DNA from: Acidobacteriaceae bacterium UBA1795
GTDB lineage: Bacteria; Acidobacteriota; Terriglobia; Terriglobales; Acidobacteriaceae
Direction of reading: 5' to 3'
Length of the DNA stretch: 9,685 nt
Assembly: GCA_002314435.1 (NCBI GenBank)
Contig: DCFV01000170.1
Location: forward strand, 13,341 to 23,025
How positions within the stretch are numbered: the first letter of the stretch is position 1; the number at the start of each line of letters is the position of its first letter. Below are positions 1-5,275 of the stretch, piece after piece. The position numbers were made by a program, and so were the translations under genes. The notes under the pieces are model-generated. The model did no database searches. It was given only the letters and a program-made list of their open reading frames with translations, and was not told where the DNA came from.

Positions 1-230
1 CCCTTGTTGTCTGCCGTTTTGCAAAATATCGCACTTAAGGACCAAACCTGATCCGCTCTTTTTCGTCTGTCATAGGTGCGCTGGTTTGCAATCGGCCGAA
101 TCCGTGCACGACAGCCGGAAAGGACAGAAGAATGAGCTGTTTTGGGCTAATAGCAGAGGGATAATTGCGCAGTTTTCCCCGAATCTCCTTCGCAGTCTCG
201 CGTTCTGAACCGGGCTGGCGCACCACCCAC
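1..230. other. Left-edge non-coding stretch, no supported gene
   Basis: About half G+C by eye, clearly lower than the rest of the window. On the + strand one frame is open from the edge to a TGA at 206-208, and the minus strand has a GTG-started 72-codon frame (253-35). Neither translation shows a recognisable motif, and neither has a convincing ribosome-binding site. A perfect 10-bp palindrome TTTTGCAAAA lies at 17-26. I recognise no tRNA, riboswitch or small RNA. The stretch is most simply the upstream region of the LysW-like gene, possibly with the tail of a gene lying to the left. Confidence 0.5.
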
Positions 231-259
231 TTGACCTCAGCCCGGATCCTCACTAAAAC
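231..259 (+). promoter_or_regulatory. Sigma70-type promoter for the LysW-like unit
   Basis: TTGACC (231-236, 5/6 to the -35 consensus) is separated by exactly 17 nt from TAAAAC (254-259, 4/6 to the -10 consensus). Transcription would start near 266, giving a leader of about 59 nt before the ATG of the LysW-like gene at 325. It sits at the edge of the lower-GC stretch and points at the only gene pair downstream. Assigned by motif only. Confidence 0.5.
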
Positions 260-274
260 TAGCGGAGTCGTACC

Positions 275-310
275 ATGAAATACGTCATCTTACCCATTGG
301 ATTGCCTTGA
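275..310 (+). CDS. Possible 11-residue leader peptide upstream of the LysW-like gene
   Basis: ATG at 275 opens an 11-codon frame, MKYVILPIGLP, ending in TGA at 308-310. A CGGAG sequence lies at 263-267, 7 nt before the ATG. However, if transcription starts near 266 as the promoter suggests, most of that sequence would not be in the mRNA. The stop codon abuts the Shine-Dalgarno tract (311-319) of the next gene, so a ribosome ending here would sit on that site, which is the geometry of a coupling leader ORF. There is no run of one amino acid that would indicate classical attenuation. This may be chance. Confidence 0.2.
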   Translation: MKYVILPIGLP

Positions 311-324
311 GAGAGGAGGCTGCC

Positions 325-522
325 ATGCCGAGCTGCCCTGAATGCGAGAATGAATTGGATGTAGAAATCGACGAACTCGAAGAAGGCGATGTGGTCGCCT
401 GTGATGAGTGCGGATCAGAATATGAAGTTGTCGGTGTTGAACCGCTGGAGTTGTCGCGGGTCGACGAGGACTCCGACGAAGAAGACGAAGAGTTCTTCGA
501 CGAGGAAGAGGAGGAAGAGTGA
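325..522 (+). CDS. LysW-like zinc-ribbon protein with polyglutamate C-terminus
   Basis: This 65-residue, strongly acidic protein resembles LysW, the amino-group carrier protein of lysine/arginine biosynthesis, whose C-terminal Glu gamma-carboxylate is joined to alpha-aminoadipate or glutamate by LysX/ArgX. Visible features are a CPEC pair (Cys4, Cys7) and a CDEC pair (Cys26, Cys29) for a zinc ribbon, then the family-like stretch EYEVVGVEPLEL (32-43). Unlike LysW, which ends in a Glu-Asp-Trp-Gly-Glu motif, this tail (47-65) is almost all Asp/Glu plus two Phe, and ends in six Glu. The ATG at 325 is preferred over the in-frame TTG at 307 because GAGAGGAGG (311-319) is an excellent ribosome-binding site 5 nt before it. 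The stop overlaps the next gene by 4 nt. No lysine or arginine biosynthesis gene is in view, so a carrier role is unproven. Family assignment is fairly sure, function is not. Confidence 0.82.
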   Translation: MPSCPECENELDVEIDELEEGDVVACDECGSEYEVVGVEPLELSRVDEDSDEEDEEFFDEEEEEE

Positions 523-893
523 TACGGAACCGGGCACGATGGGCAGCCTGCGCAGCGATGGTGATGCTGCTGGCTGGAGGAGCGCCTCTGGCGCGGCAGA
601 CTGATCCATTCACTGCCCAGGCTCAGAACCTGGGACAGCGCAGCGTCTCGGGCGCAGTGATCAATGGGGACTCGCAGCCCGTTGCTGGGGTAACCGTCTT
701 CTTGAAGAACCAAAAGACCAAGGCGATCCGCAGCTTCACATCAACCAAGGATGGGCGCTTTCACTTTGCGCAGGTGAATATGGCCGAAGACTTTGACCTG
801 TGGGGAGAGAAGGATGGCAAGAAGACCGCTGTCAAGACGGTCAGCTCCTGGGATGCGCGTAAGGACTTCGAAACCGAACTCAAGATGAAATAG
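519..893 (+). CDS. Exported carboxypeptidase-regulatory-like (beta-sandwich) domain protein
   Basis: This 124-residue protein has a signal peptide: basic start (RNRAR, 3-7), hydrophobic core (8-22) and a probable cut after Ala25. The mature part, about 41-115, looks like a carboxypeptidase regulatory-like/transthyretin-type fold: SGAVINGDSQPVAGVTVFL near 44-62, then a TSTKDGRFHF hairpin (75-84). Such domains are small Ig-like adhesion or stabilising modules, and no catalytic residue is evident. The start is GTG at 519, overlapping the stop of the LysW-like gene as GTGA. Its ribosome-binding tract (AGGAGG, 509-514) lies inside the polyglutamate codons of that gene, so translation is probably coupled. 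An internal ATG at 558 would remove the basic n-region and is less likely. I do not know a specific function. Confidence 0.75.
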   Translation: MIRNRARWAACAAMVMLLAGGAPLARQTDPFTAQAQNLGQRSVSGAVINGDSQPVAGVTVFLKNQKTKAIRSFTSTKDGRFHFAQVNMAEDFDLWGEKDGKKTAVKTVSSWDARKDFETELKMK

Positions 894-898
894 CAACT

Positions 899-922
899 GG
901 GCTGCAACGGAAGCTGCAGCCC
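899..922. terminator. Hairpin between convergent genes
   Basis: GGGCTGCA (899-906) and TGCAGCCC (915-922) form a perfect 8-bp GC-rich stem with an 8-nt loop, six bases after the stop of the beta-sandwich gene and seven before the end of gatB on the other strand. Neither side has a clear T-run, so it may be a bidirectional factor-assisted terminator or a 3'-end stabiliser rather than a classical intrinsic terminator. Confidence 0.45.
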
Positions 923-929
923 GTCGGCC

Positions 930-2405
930 CTAGCCTTCCAGCTTCTTGGCCACCAATTCGTTCAGCAGGGTTGGATTGGCCTGTCCCTTCGAAGCCTTCA
1001 TCACCTGGCCTACAAAGAATCCCGCCACTGTCTTCTTGCCGCCGCGATACTGTTCCACTTGCTTCGGATTGGCGGCGATCACCTGGTCGATCATCGCCTC
1101 AATGGCCGAGGCATCGGTAATCTGCTGCGGTTTCTCCCGCTCGTAGACGGCAGGGAAGTCTTCGCTCTTCTCAAAGCAGGTATCGAATAGCTGCTTCAGC
1201 TGCTTGGAACTGATCTTGTCCTCTTCCAGCAGATCGGCAGCCAGCACCACGCCCGCCATCGAAACTGGCGACTGCTCTATTTCGAGATCCAGTGCCTTCA
1301 GGCGTCCGCCCAGTTCACTCAGCAGTAAATTCGCCACGCGCCGTGGGCTCTTGGCCGCCTTCGCCGCAGCCTCGAATCGATCGGCGAATTCGCGTGAGGT
1401 CGTCAGCGTGTGCGCGTCCTTTTCGTTCAGTTCGTAGGCCGCGATCATCCGCGCGCGCCGCGCCTCCGGGAGTTCTGGCATTCTCTTCCTGATCTCGGTC
1501 TGGAACTCTGCAGAGACGATGAGCGGCGGCAAGTCCGGTTCGGGGAAGTACCGGTAGTCGTGCGCTTGCTCCTTCGAACGCATCGAATAGGTACGTCCTT
1601 CATGTGCGTTCCACAGCCGCGTCTCCTGCACCACGCGGTTGCCGGACTCGATCACCTCGATCTGCCGTTCAATTTCGTACTCCAGAGCCGCGCGGATAAA
1701 GCGGAAGCTGTTCACGTTCTTGACTTCGGCCTTGGTGCCGAACTTCGGAGCGCCCTTCAGCCGCACGCTCACATTGGCGTCGCAGCGCAGCGAACCCTCT
1801 TCCATGTTGCAGTCGGAGACGCCCGTGTAGAGCAGGATCTCCTTGAGGCGCGTCAGGTACTCGAAGGCTTCGTCCGGCGTGCGGATGTCCGGTTCCGACA
1901 CGATCTCAGCCAGCGGCGTGCCACAGCGGTTCAGGTCGAGATACGTGCGCGTGGCCGAGTCGCTGAAGCCATCGTGCAGACTTTTGCCCGCGTCCTCTTC
2001 CATGTGCAGCCGCGTAATCCCGATTCGCTTTGTGCCGCCGTCAGCCGTCGGCACGTCGATCCAGCCGTTCTCGGCCAGTGGCTTGTCGAACTGCGAAATC
2101 TGGTAGCCCTTCGGAAGATCGGGATAGAAGTAGTTCTTGCGGGCAAAGATCGACCGCTGGCGCACCGTGCAGTTCAGCGCCATCGAGGCCAGTGCGGCGA
2201 ATTCTACGGCTTTGGCATTCAGCACCGGAAGCGCTCCCGGCAGCCCCAGGCACACCGGGCACACGTTGGTGTTGGGTTCGGAGCCGAAGTGGTTGGCGCA
2301 GCTGCAAAAGGCCTTGGTTTCGGTCAGCAACTGCACATGAACTTCAAGCCCGATCACAGGCTCGTACTTGGCCATAATTTCAGGTGATAACGCGACGGCA
2401 GGCAT
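930..2405 (-). CDS. gatB: Aspartyl/glutamyl-tRNA(Asn/Gln) amidotransferase subunit B
   Basis: GatB is the kinase/transamidase subunit of GatCAB. It converts Glu-tRNA(Gln) and Asp-tRNA(Asn) to Gln-tRNA and Asn-tRNA using ammonia from GatA and ATP. The 491 residues match the usual size. Signatures in order: VIGLEVHVQL (17-26); zinc cysteines 34, 36, 49 and 52 (CSC and CPVC), the latter followed by LGLPG; the ARKNYFYPDLPKGYQISQ block; LDLNRCGTPLAEIVSEPD; and MEEGSLRCDANVS. These are the catalytic core of the family. The C-terminal third is the helical GatB/YqeY tRNA-binding domain. Start: ATG at 2405 is used. An ATG ten codons in (2375) gives the more family-typical MAKYEPVIGLE opening, and neither has a Shine-Dalgarno sequence. 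gatA and gatC are not adjacent, so the subunits must be encoded elsewhere. Identity is certain; the exact start is not. Confidence 0.97.
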   Translation of the reverse strand: MPAVALSPEIMAKYEPVIGLEVHVQLLTETKAFCSCANHFGSEPNTNVCPVCLGLPGALPVLNAKAVEFAALASMALNCTVRQRSIFARKNYFYPDLPKGYQISQFDKPLAENGWIDVPTADGGTKRIGITRLHMEEDAGKSLHDGFSDSATRTYLDLNRCGTPLAEIVSEPDIRTPDEAFEYLTRLKEILLYTGVSDCNMEEGSLRCDANVSVRLKGAPKFGTKAEVKNVNSFRFIRAALEYEIERQIEVIESGNRVVQETRLWNAHEGRTYSMRSKEQAHDYRYFPEPDLPPLIVSAEFQTEIRKRMPELPEARRARMIAAYELNEKDAHTLTTSREFADRFEAAAKAAKSPRRVANLLLSELGGRLKALDLEIEQSPVSMAGVVLAADLLEEDKISSKQLKQLFDTCFEKSEDFPAVYEREKPQQITDASAIEAMIDQVIAANPKQVEQYRGGKKTVAGFFVGQVMKASKGQANPTLLNELVAKKLEG

Positions 2406-2416
2406 AAGTACTTACG

Positions 2417-2422
2417 ATTTTA
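2417..2422 (-). promoter_or_regulatory. Candidate -10 box for gatB
   Basis: Read on the minus strand this is TAAAAT (5/6 to TATAAT), 11 nt before the ATG at 2405, which would leave a leader of only about 4-5 nt. I see no good -35 hexamer at the right distance. The 8-bp palindrome GCACGTGC (2442-2449) falls about where a -35 element would be and could be an activator or repressor site, or chance. Confidence 0.3.
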
Positions 2423-2506
2423 GCGCGTGTCGTGTGACCAGGCACGTGCGCCTGCGAACCGATTGCATGGAGCGGTCGAGTGCCCGTCTGGCAACTTTGC
2501 TAGTGT

Positions 2507-4117
2507 TCAGCGGCAACTCGCGTTACCGGCTCCTGGAATCGCAAAGAACGAAATGCTGGCCGGCGGCAATTGCACGCTTCCCGCCTGAATTGAGACACCT
2601 TCCAGCTTGGGGAGATCGCCCGTTGAGCCTACGCTCAGCTCTTTGCCGTTCAGCTCAACCGTATTGTCGAGAAGATCCCTGGCAGTGAGAGTGAATCTGT
2701 GCGACGGTGATGCCAGACTGAAAGTCTGCGGCATGGTGCGGTCGGCATTGATGGCCAGCACGGCGACGCCGCCCGGATGATGCTTCAGGCAGTGCGCGTA
2801 GAGGTACTGGTTCGAACCCGAAGCCGGTCCCGCATCCAGCACGGTGGCTCCCATGAGCCTGCTCCACAACAGGGCTGCCCAGTAATTCGGTCTGGGATTC
2901 AGGGTGGACTCATCGATCAGCCCGTAATCGCTGGCGGCTAGCGTGTTGTGCATTACGGCGCGCACGCCGAGCCGTGCCAGGCTGCCCAACTGGTGCAGGT
3001 AGCGGAAGGAGTCGATGAAGGTGGATGCCCATGGATTGCCGCCGCATGCGGTTTCGCCGGTTTCCGTCAGCCATATTGTTTTGCCCGGCTCAAAGCGGTT
3101 GCGAAGTGCCGCGTAAAACTCCTCCTCAATTTCTGTGCGGGTTAGCCAATCGGCAGAGAGGGCATTCTCCGCCGTGGTCCCCATTGCCGCGTTGCCCATG
3201 GCGCAACGCTGCGAGACGGACCCATAAAAGTGATAAGAGAAGCCATCCAACCCCGGACCCTCGGCAGTCAGCAGATCGTCGGACTTGATGAGCTTCGGCA
3301 TTCCTGTTTGCTGACCGAGCGCCCCGCCCTCACCCACCGAGCCGGGGCCCACAATTTGTATTGCCGGCGCGAACTTGCGCAGGAAAGCGCTGAAGAGCTT
3401 GAAGTCTCTGCCGTACTCGACCGCGTCATAGCCCTTCGGAGCACCTCCCATGGAGGCGTAGGTGGGTTCGTTAAAGAACTCGGCGAGCGCAATGCTACCA
3501 CCCGCATCACTGGTAAACCGCAACCACTTCTCTGCCTGTTCCGATGTCCACACACCATTGCTGTCGCGCACCCCGGCGCCGATTGCGAAAGACGTAACGA
3601 TTCGCGCGTCCACGGCCTTGGAGAAGTCGATGACATTCTTCCACTCCGCACGCGTCAGCACACCTCCAAATCCGGGTGGTGGTGCACCCGGCGTAGCTTC
3701 GTCCGTGTCCTGAAAGTATGTGGTGTTTGCCCAGGTTCCGCTCACCCGGATATAAGCAGGCCCGAGTGCAGCGGCCAGCTTGCGCAACCGCGGACTCGTC
3801 AGGTCGATCGGAGTGCGGTAGCGGTAGAGCGAGGGGGGCATACCCGAAGGCGTTGTGGCGGGATGCGTGTCGGGTGCAACGGCCGGACCGGAGTCAGCCT
3901 GCTTGTAAGGAGCCCAAAAGCGTCCTCCAGTCACTTCCACCATCTCCACGTTGTAGGACTGAAACCGCTCGTCCACAGTGCCCAGCTTGGAAAAGTTCGA
4001 CGGGGTGAGAGGCTTAATTGAAGTGCTCTGGGCCAAGCCCGTGTCGGTGGGCGCGAGCGCAAATAGCACCACGAACATTGCCGCAAGAGACGTTCTTTCG
4101 ATTCCCGCCGTGTGCAC
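2507..4117 (-). CDS. Secreted GH79 (heparanase-like) glycoside hydrolase
   Basis: GH79 enzymes are retaining clan GH-A (beta/alpha)8 glycosidases acting on beta-glucuronides or related sugars in polysaccharides and proteoglycans. From the GTG start this is 536 residues. The signal peptide has core AMFVVLFALAP (13-23) and a probable cut near GLA-Q (27-30). The barrel follows: YIRVSGTWANTTYFQD, then AEFFNEP with the acid/base Glu217, then WLTETGE with the nucleophile Glu352. After that comes a block like human heparanase after its nucleophile (GG..., DSFRYLHQLGSLARLGV..., NYWAALLWSRLMG), and finally a C-terminal beta-sandwich ending in SISFFAIPG. The GTG at 4117 has AGGAG 9 nt upstream. An in-frame TTG at 4165 also has a ribosome-binding-like GAGGAG but would lengthen the signal n-region to about 27 residues. 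It lies 103 nt downstream of the VOC gene in the same direction, so an operon is possible. Substrate is unknown. Confidence 0.82.
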   Translation of the reverse strand: MHTAGIERTSLAAMFVVLFALAPTDTGLAQSTSIKPLTPSNFSKLGTVDERFQSYNVEMVEVTGGRFWAPYKQADSGPAVAPDTHPATTPSGMPPSLYRYRTPIDLTSPRLRKLAAALGPAYIRVSGTWANTTYFQDTDEATPGAPPPGFGGVLTRAEWKNVIDFSKAVDARIVTSFAIGAGVRDSNGVWTSEQAEKWLRFTSDAGGSIALAEFFNEPTYASMGGAPKGYDAVEYGRDFKLFSAFLRKFAPAIQIVGPGSVGEGGALGQQTGMPKLIKSDDLLTAEGPGLDGFSYHFYGSVSQRCAMGNAAMGTTAENALSADWLTRTEIEEEFYAALRNRFEPGKTIWLTETGETACGGNPWASTFIDSFRYLHQLGSLARLGVRAVMHNTLAASDYGLIDESTLNPRPNYWAALLWSRLMGATVLDAGPASGSNQYLYAHCLKHHPGGVAVLAINADRTMPQTFSLASPSHRFTLTARDLLDNTVELNGKELSVGSTGDLPKLEGVSIQAGSVQLPPASISFFAIPGAGNASCR

Positions 4118-4126
4118 TCTTCTCTT

Positions 4127-4131
4127 CTCCT
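4127..4131 (-). promoter_or_regulatory. Ribosome-binding site supporting the GTG start of the GH79 gene
   Basis: Minus-strand AGGAG followed by a 9-nt purine-rich spacer to the GTG at 4117. A second Shine-Dalgarno-like GAGGAG at 4171-4176 lies 5 nt before the alternative TTG at 4165. The signal-peptide shape favours the GTG. Confidence 0.5.
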
Positions 4132-4220
4132 GTCTACCTCGGTAAGATATTGTGTTACTGCACAAGGTTGCTCCTCATCTCTCTCCGGCTTCTAAACAGG
4201 AGACAAGTGCGCGGGAGCAG

Positions 4221-5150
4221 TCACTCCGCCGGGTCCACGGCCGTGAAGGGCGAGCAGCAAGGCTTTTCCGTCGCGTGGAAGTTCATCAGTTCCAGTCGAA
4301 TCAGGTCTGGGTCGTACAGATTGAGCTGTCCCTTGCCGTCCTTGCCGATCTGCGTGTGCGCGTCGGCCTTCGCGCCTTCCAGCCGCCCGCTTGCCTTCAG
4401 CGAAGCGTAGGCCGCTTCCACTGACACCTCGCCGATCGACAGGTGATCCAGCACGCCCAGATCGTGCAGGGACATGGTTGCGGGGATTCCCGACCCCGAC
4501 GGACCGCTGGTCAGCATGTACTCCAACCAGTCGTGCCCGTCTGGCACCTGCTGGCTTACCCAGTCGATCTTGCCATCCACCATACCGCCAAACCAGTAGG
4601 GCTGGAACCCCAGCAGCGCGCGGTAGAACGTGTCTTCCTTGGCGCGGTCATGCACCAGAAAACCGATGTGGATGATGCGATGCCCCACGGCGTTGGGCGC
4701 ATCCACCTTCACGCCAACCGGCGGTTGCACAAACTCGATCGTGTTGCCCTCGGGGTCCAGCACCGCGAACCATTGGCTGCCATCGGCACCCTTCGTCACC
4801 TTCGCCGGCGTCTTCCAGCGTTTTGCCGACAGGTACGCGCGCAGCGCCTCGGCATTTTCGGTGTTGAACGCCGAATGATCCAACCGGTTGATTCCCGAGC
4901 CCGCAGGCAGCGGCAGTACTTCGACAAACTGAGTAGCACTGACGGCGTACTTCACGCCCTTTGGATTCTCCGGGTCTGGCAACTTGGCCGCGCCAATCAC
5001 CGCCGTGTAATAGTGCTCCGTGGCAGCGGGGTCTGACGTGTAAACGGCCAGGTGCGAGATTCCCGTAATCTTCGGGCGAACGGGTGCAGACTGCGCAACA
5101 GTGAGCGTAGCCAAGGCAAGAGAAGCGGCGGCAAGAAGTCTGCAGGACAT
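4221..5150 (-). CDS. Secreted tandem VOC (glyoxalase/dioxygenase-fold) protein
   Basis: This 309-residue protein has a signal peptide (cut around Ala19-Ala22) and two vicinal-oxygen-chelate modules. Module 1 (about 27-143) opens ITGISHLAVYTSD and ends DPEGNTIEFVQ; module 2 (about 156-291) opens HRIIHIGFLVHD and ends DPDLIRLELMNF. Possible metal ligands repeat in both: His33/Glu78/His92/Glu139 and His161/Glu210/His236/Glu287. VOC proteins include glyoxalase I, extradiol dioxygenases, fosfomycin-resistance enzymes and isomerases, and the sequence alone does not pick one. Export is unusual, since most VOC enzymes are cytoplasmic. The tail KPCCSPFTAVDPAE (296-309) has adjacent cysteines that could bind metal or form a disulfide. 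The start is well set by GAGGTGA (5154-5160) 3 nt before the ATG. It is probably the first gene of a transcript running into the GH79 gene, and is divergent from the M20 peptidase gene. Confidence 0.85.
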   Translation of the reverse strand: MSCRLLAAASLALATLTVAQSAPVRPKITGISHLAVYTSDPAATEHYYTAVIGAAKLPDPENPKGVKYAVSATQFVEVLPLPAGSGINRLDHSAFNTENAEALRAYLSAKRWKTPAKVTKGADGSQWFAVLDPEGNTIEFVQPPVGVKVDAPNAVGHRIIHIGFLVHDRAKEDTFYRALLGFQPYWFGGMVDGKIDWVSQQVPDGHDWLEYMLTSGPSGSGIPATMSLHDLGVLDHLSIGEVSVEAAYASLKASGRLEGAKADAHTQIGKDGKGQLNLYDPDLIRLELMNFHATEKPCCSPFTAVDPAE

Positions 5151-5180
5151 AAGTCACCTCGAGAGCAATAGCGCCCACCA

Positions 5181-5198
5181 CGATAAATCGATTTCTCG
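5181..5198. promoter_or_regulatory. Operator-like palindrome in divergent intergenic region
   Basis: CGATAAATCGATTTCTCG is an 18-bp inverted repeat with 8 of 9 base pairs matched and a perfect 10-bp core, AAATCGATTT (5185-5194). It lies about 30-48 bp upstream of the VOC start codon and about 77-95 bp upstream of the M20 start, inside the 125-nt region both genes share. That spacing suits a transcription-factor site acting on the VOC promoter and perhaps on both. No regulator gene is adjacent. Confidence 0.4.
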
Positions 5199-5263
5199 CC
5201 GAGCGCCAGATGAAAGCGCCTTCCACCATCGCGTCTTGATCCGATTCTTCCGGGTCTGCGCCG

Positions 5264-5269
5264 TACAAT
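5264..5269 (+). promoter_or_regulatory. Candidate -10 box for the M20 peptidase gene
   Basis: TACAAT (5/6 to TATAAT) ends 6 nt before the ATG at 5276, so transcription would begin at or next to the start codon. No Shine-Dalgarno sequence is present. The nearest -35-like hexamer, TTGATC (5236-5241), is 22 nt away, too far for a standard promoter; this is typical of extended or weak -35 promoters driving leaderless mRNA. Confidence 0.4.
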
Positions 5270-5275
5270 GCGCTT

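Noticed and set aside
2..208. Open + strand frame entering from the left edge, as the tail of an upstream gene
   Set aside because: The 68-codon translation is compositionally unlike a bacterial protein end (several Cys, no motif) and the base composition is that of intergenic DNA. It remains possible but unsupported.
35..253. 72-codon minus-strand frame at the left edge
   Set aside because: It has a GTG start, overlaps the predicted promoter of the LysW-like gene, and shows no domain or ribosome-binding site. It cannot be excluded but is not supported.
476..520. Short repeats in the acidic tail (TCGACGAGGA at 461-470 and 497-506; CGAAG-AGTT-CTTCG hairpin at 486-499)
   Set aside because: They are explained by repeated Asp/Glu codons. 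The stem is only 5 bp and is unlikely to be a deliberate structure without conservation data.
285..713. Minus-strand 142-codon frame rich in serine runs
   Set aside because: It is the mirror of the GAA/GAG codons of the LysW-like tail read on the other strand (TTC/CTC read out of phase as Ser). It also covers the signal-peptide region of the exported gene and has no motif of its own.
1410..2387. 325-codon + strand frame opposite gatB
   Set aside because: gatB is unmistakable on the other strand. The antisense frame is Arg/His/Val-rich with no domain, as expected from strong third-position GC bias.
3230..4021. 263-codon + strand frame opposite the GH79 gene
   Set aside because: The minus-strand frame carries both catalytic Glu motifs and the heparanase-like block. 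The + frame has no recognisable content.
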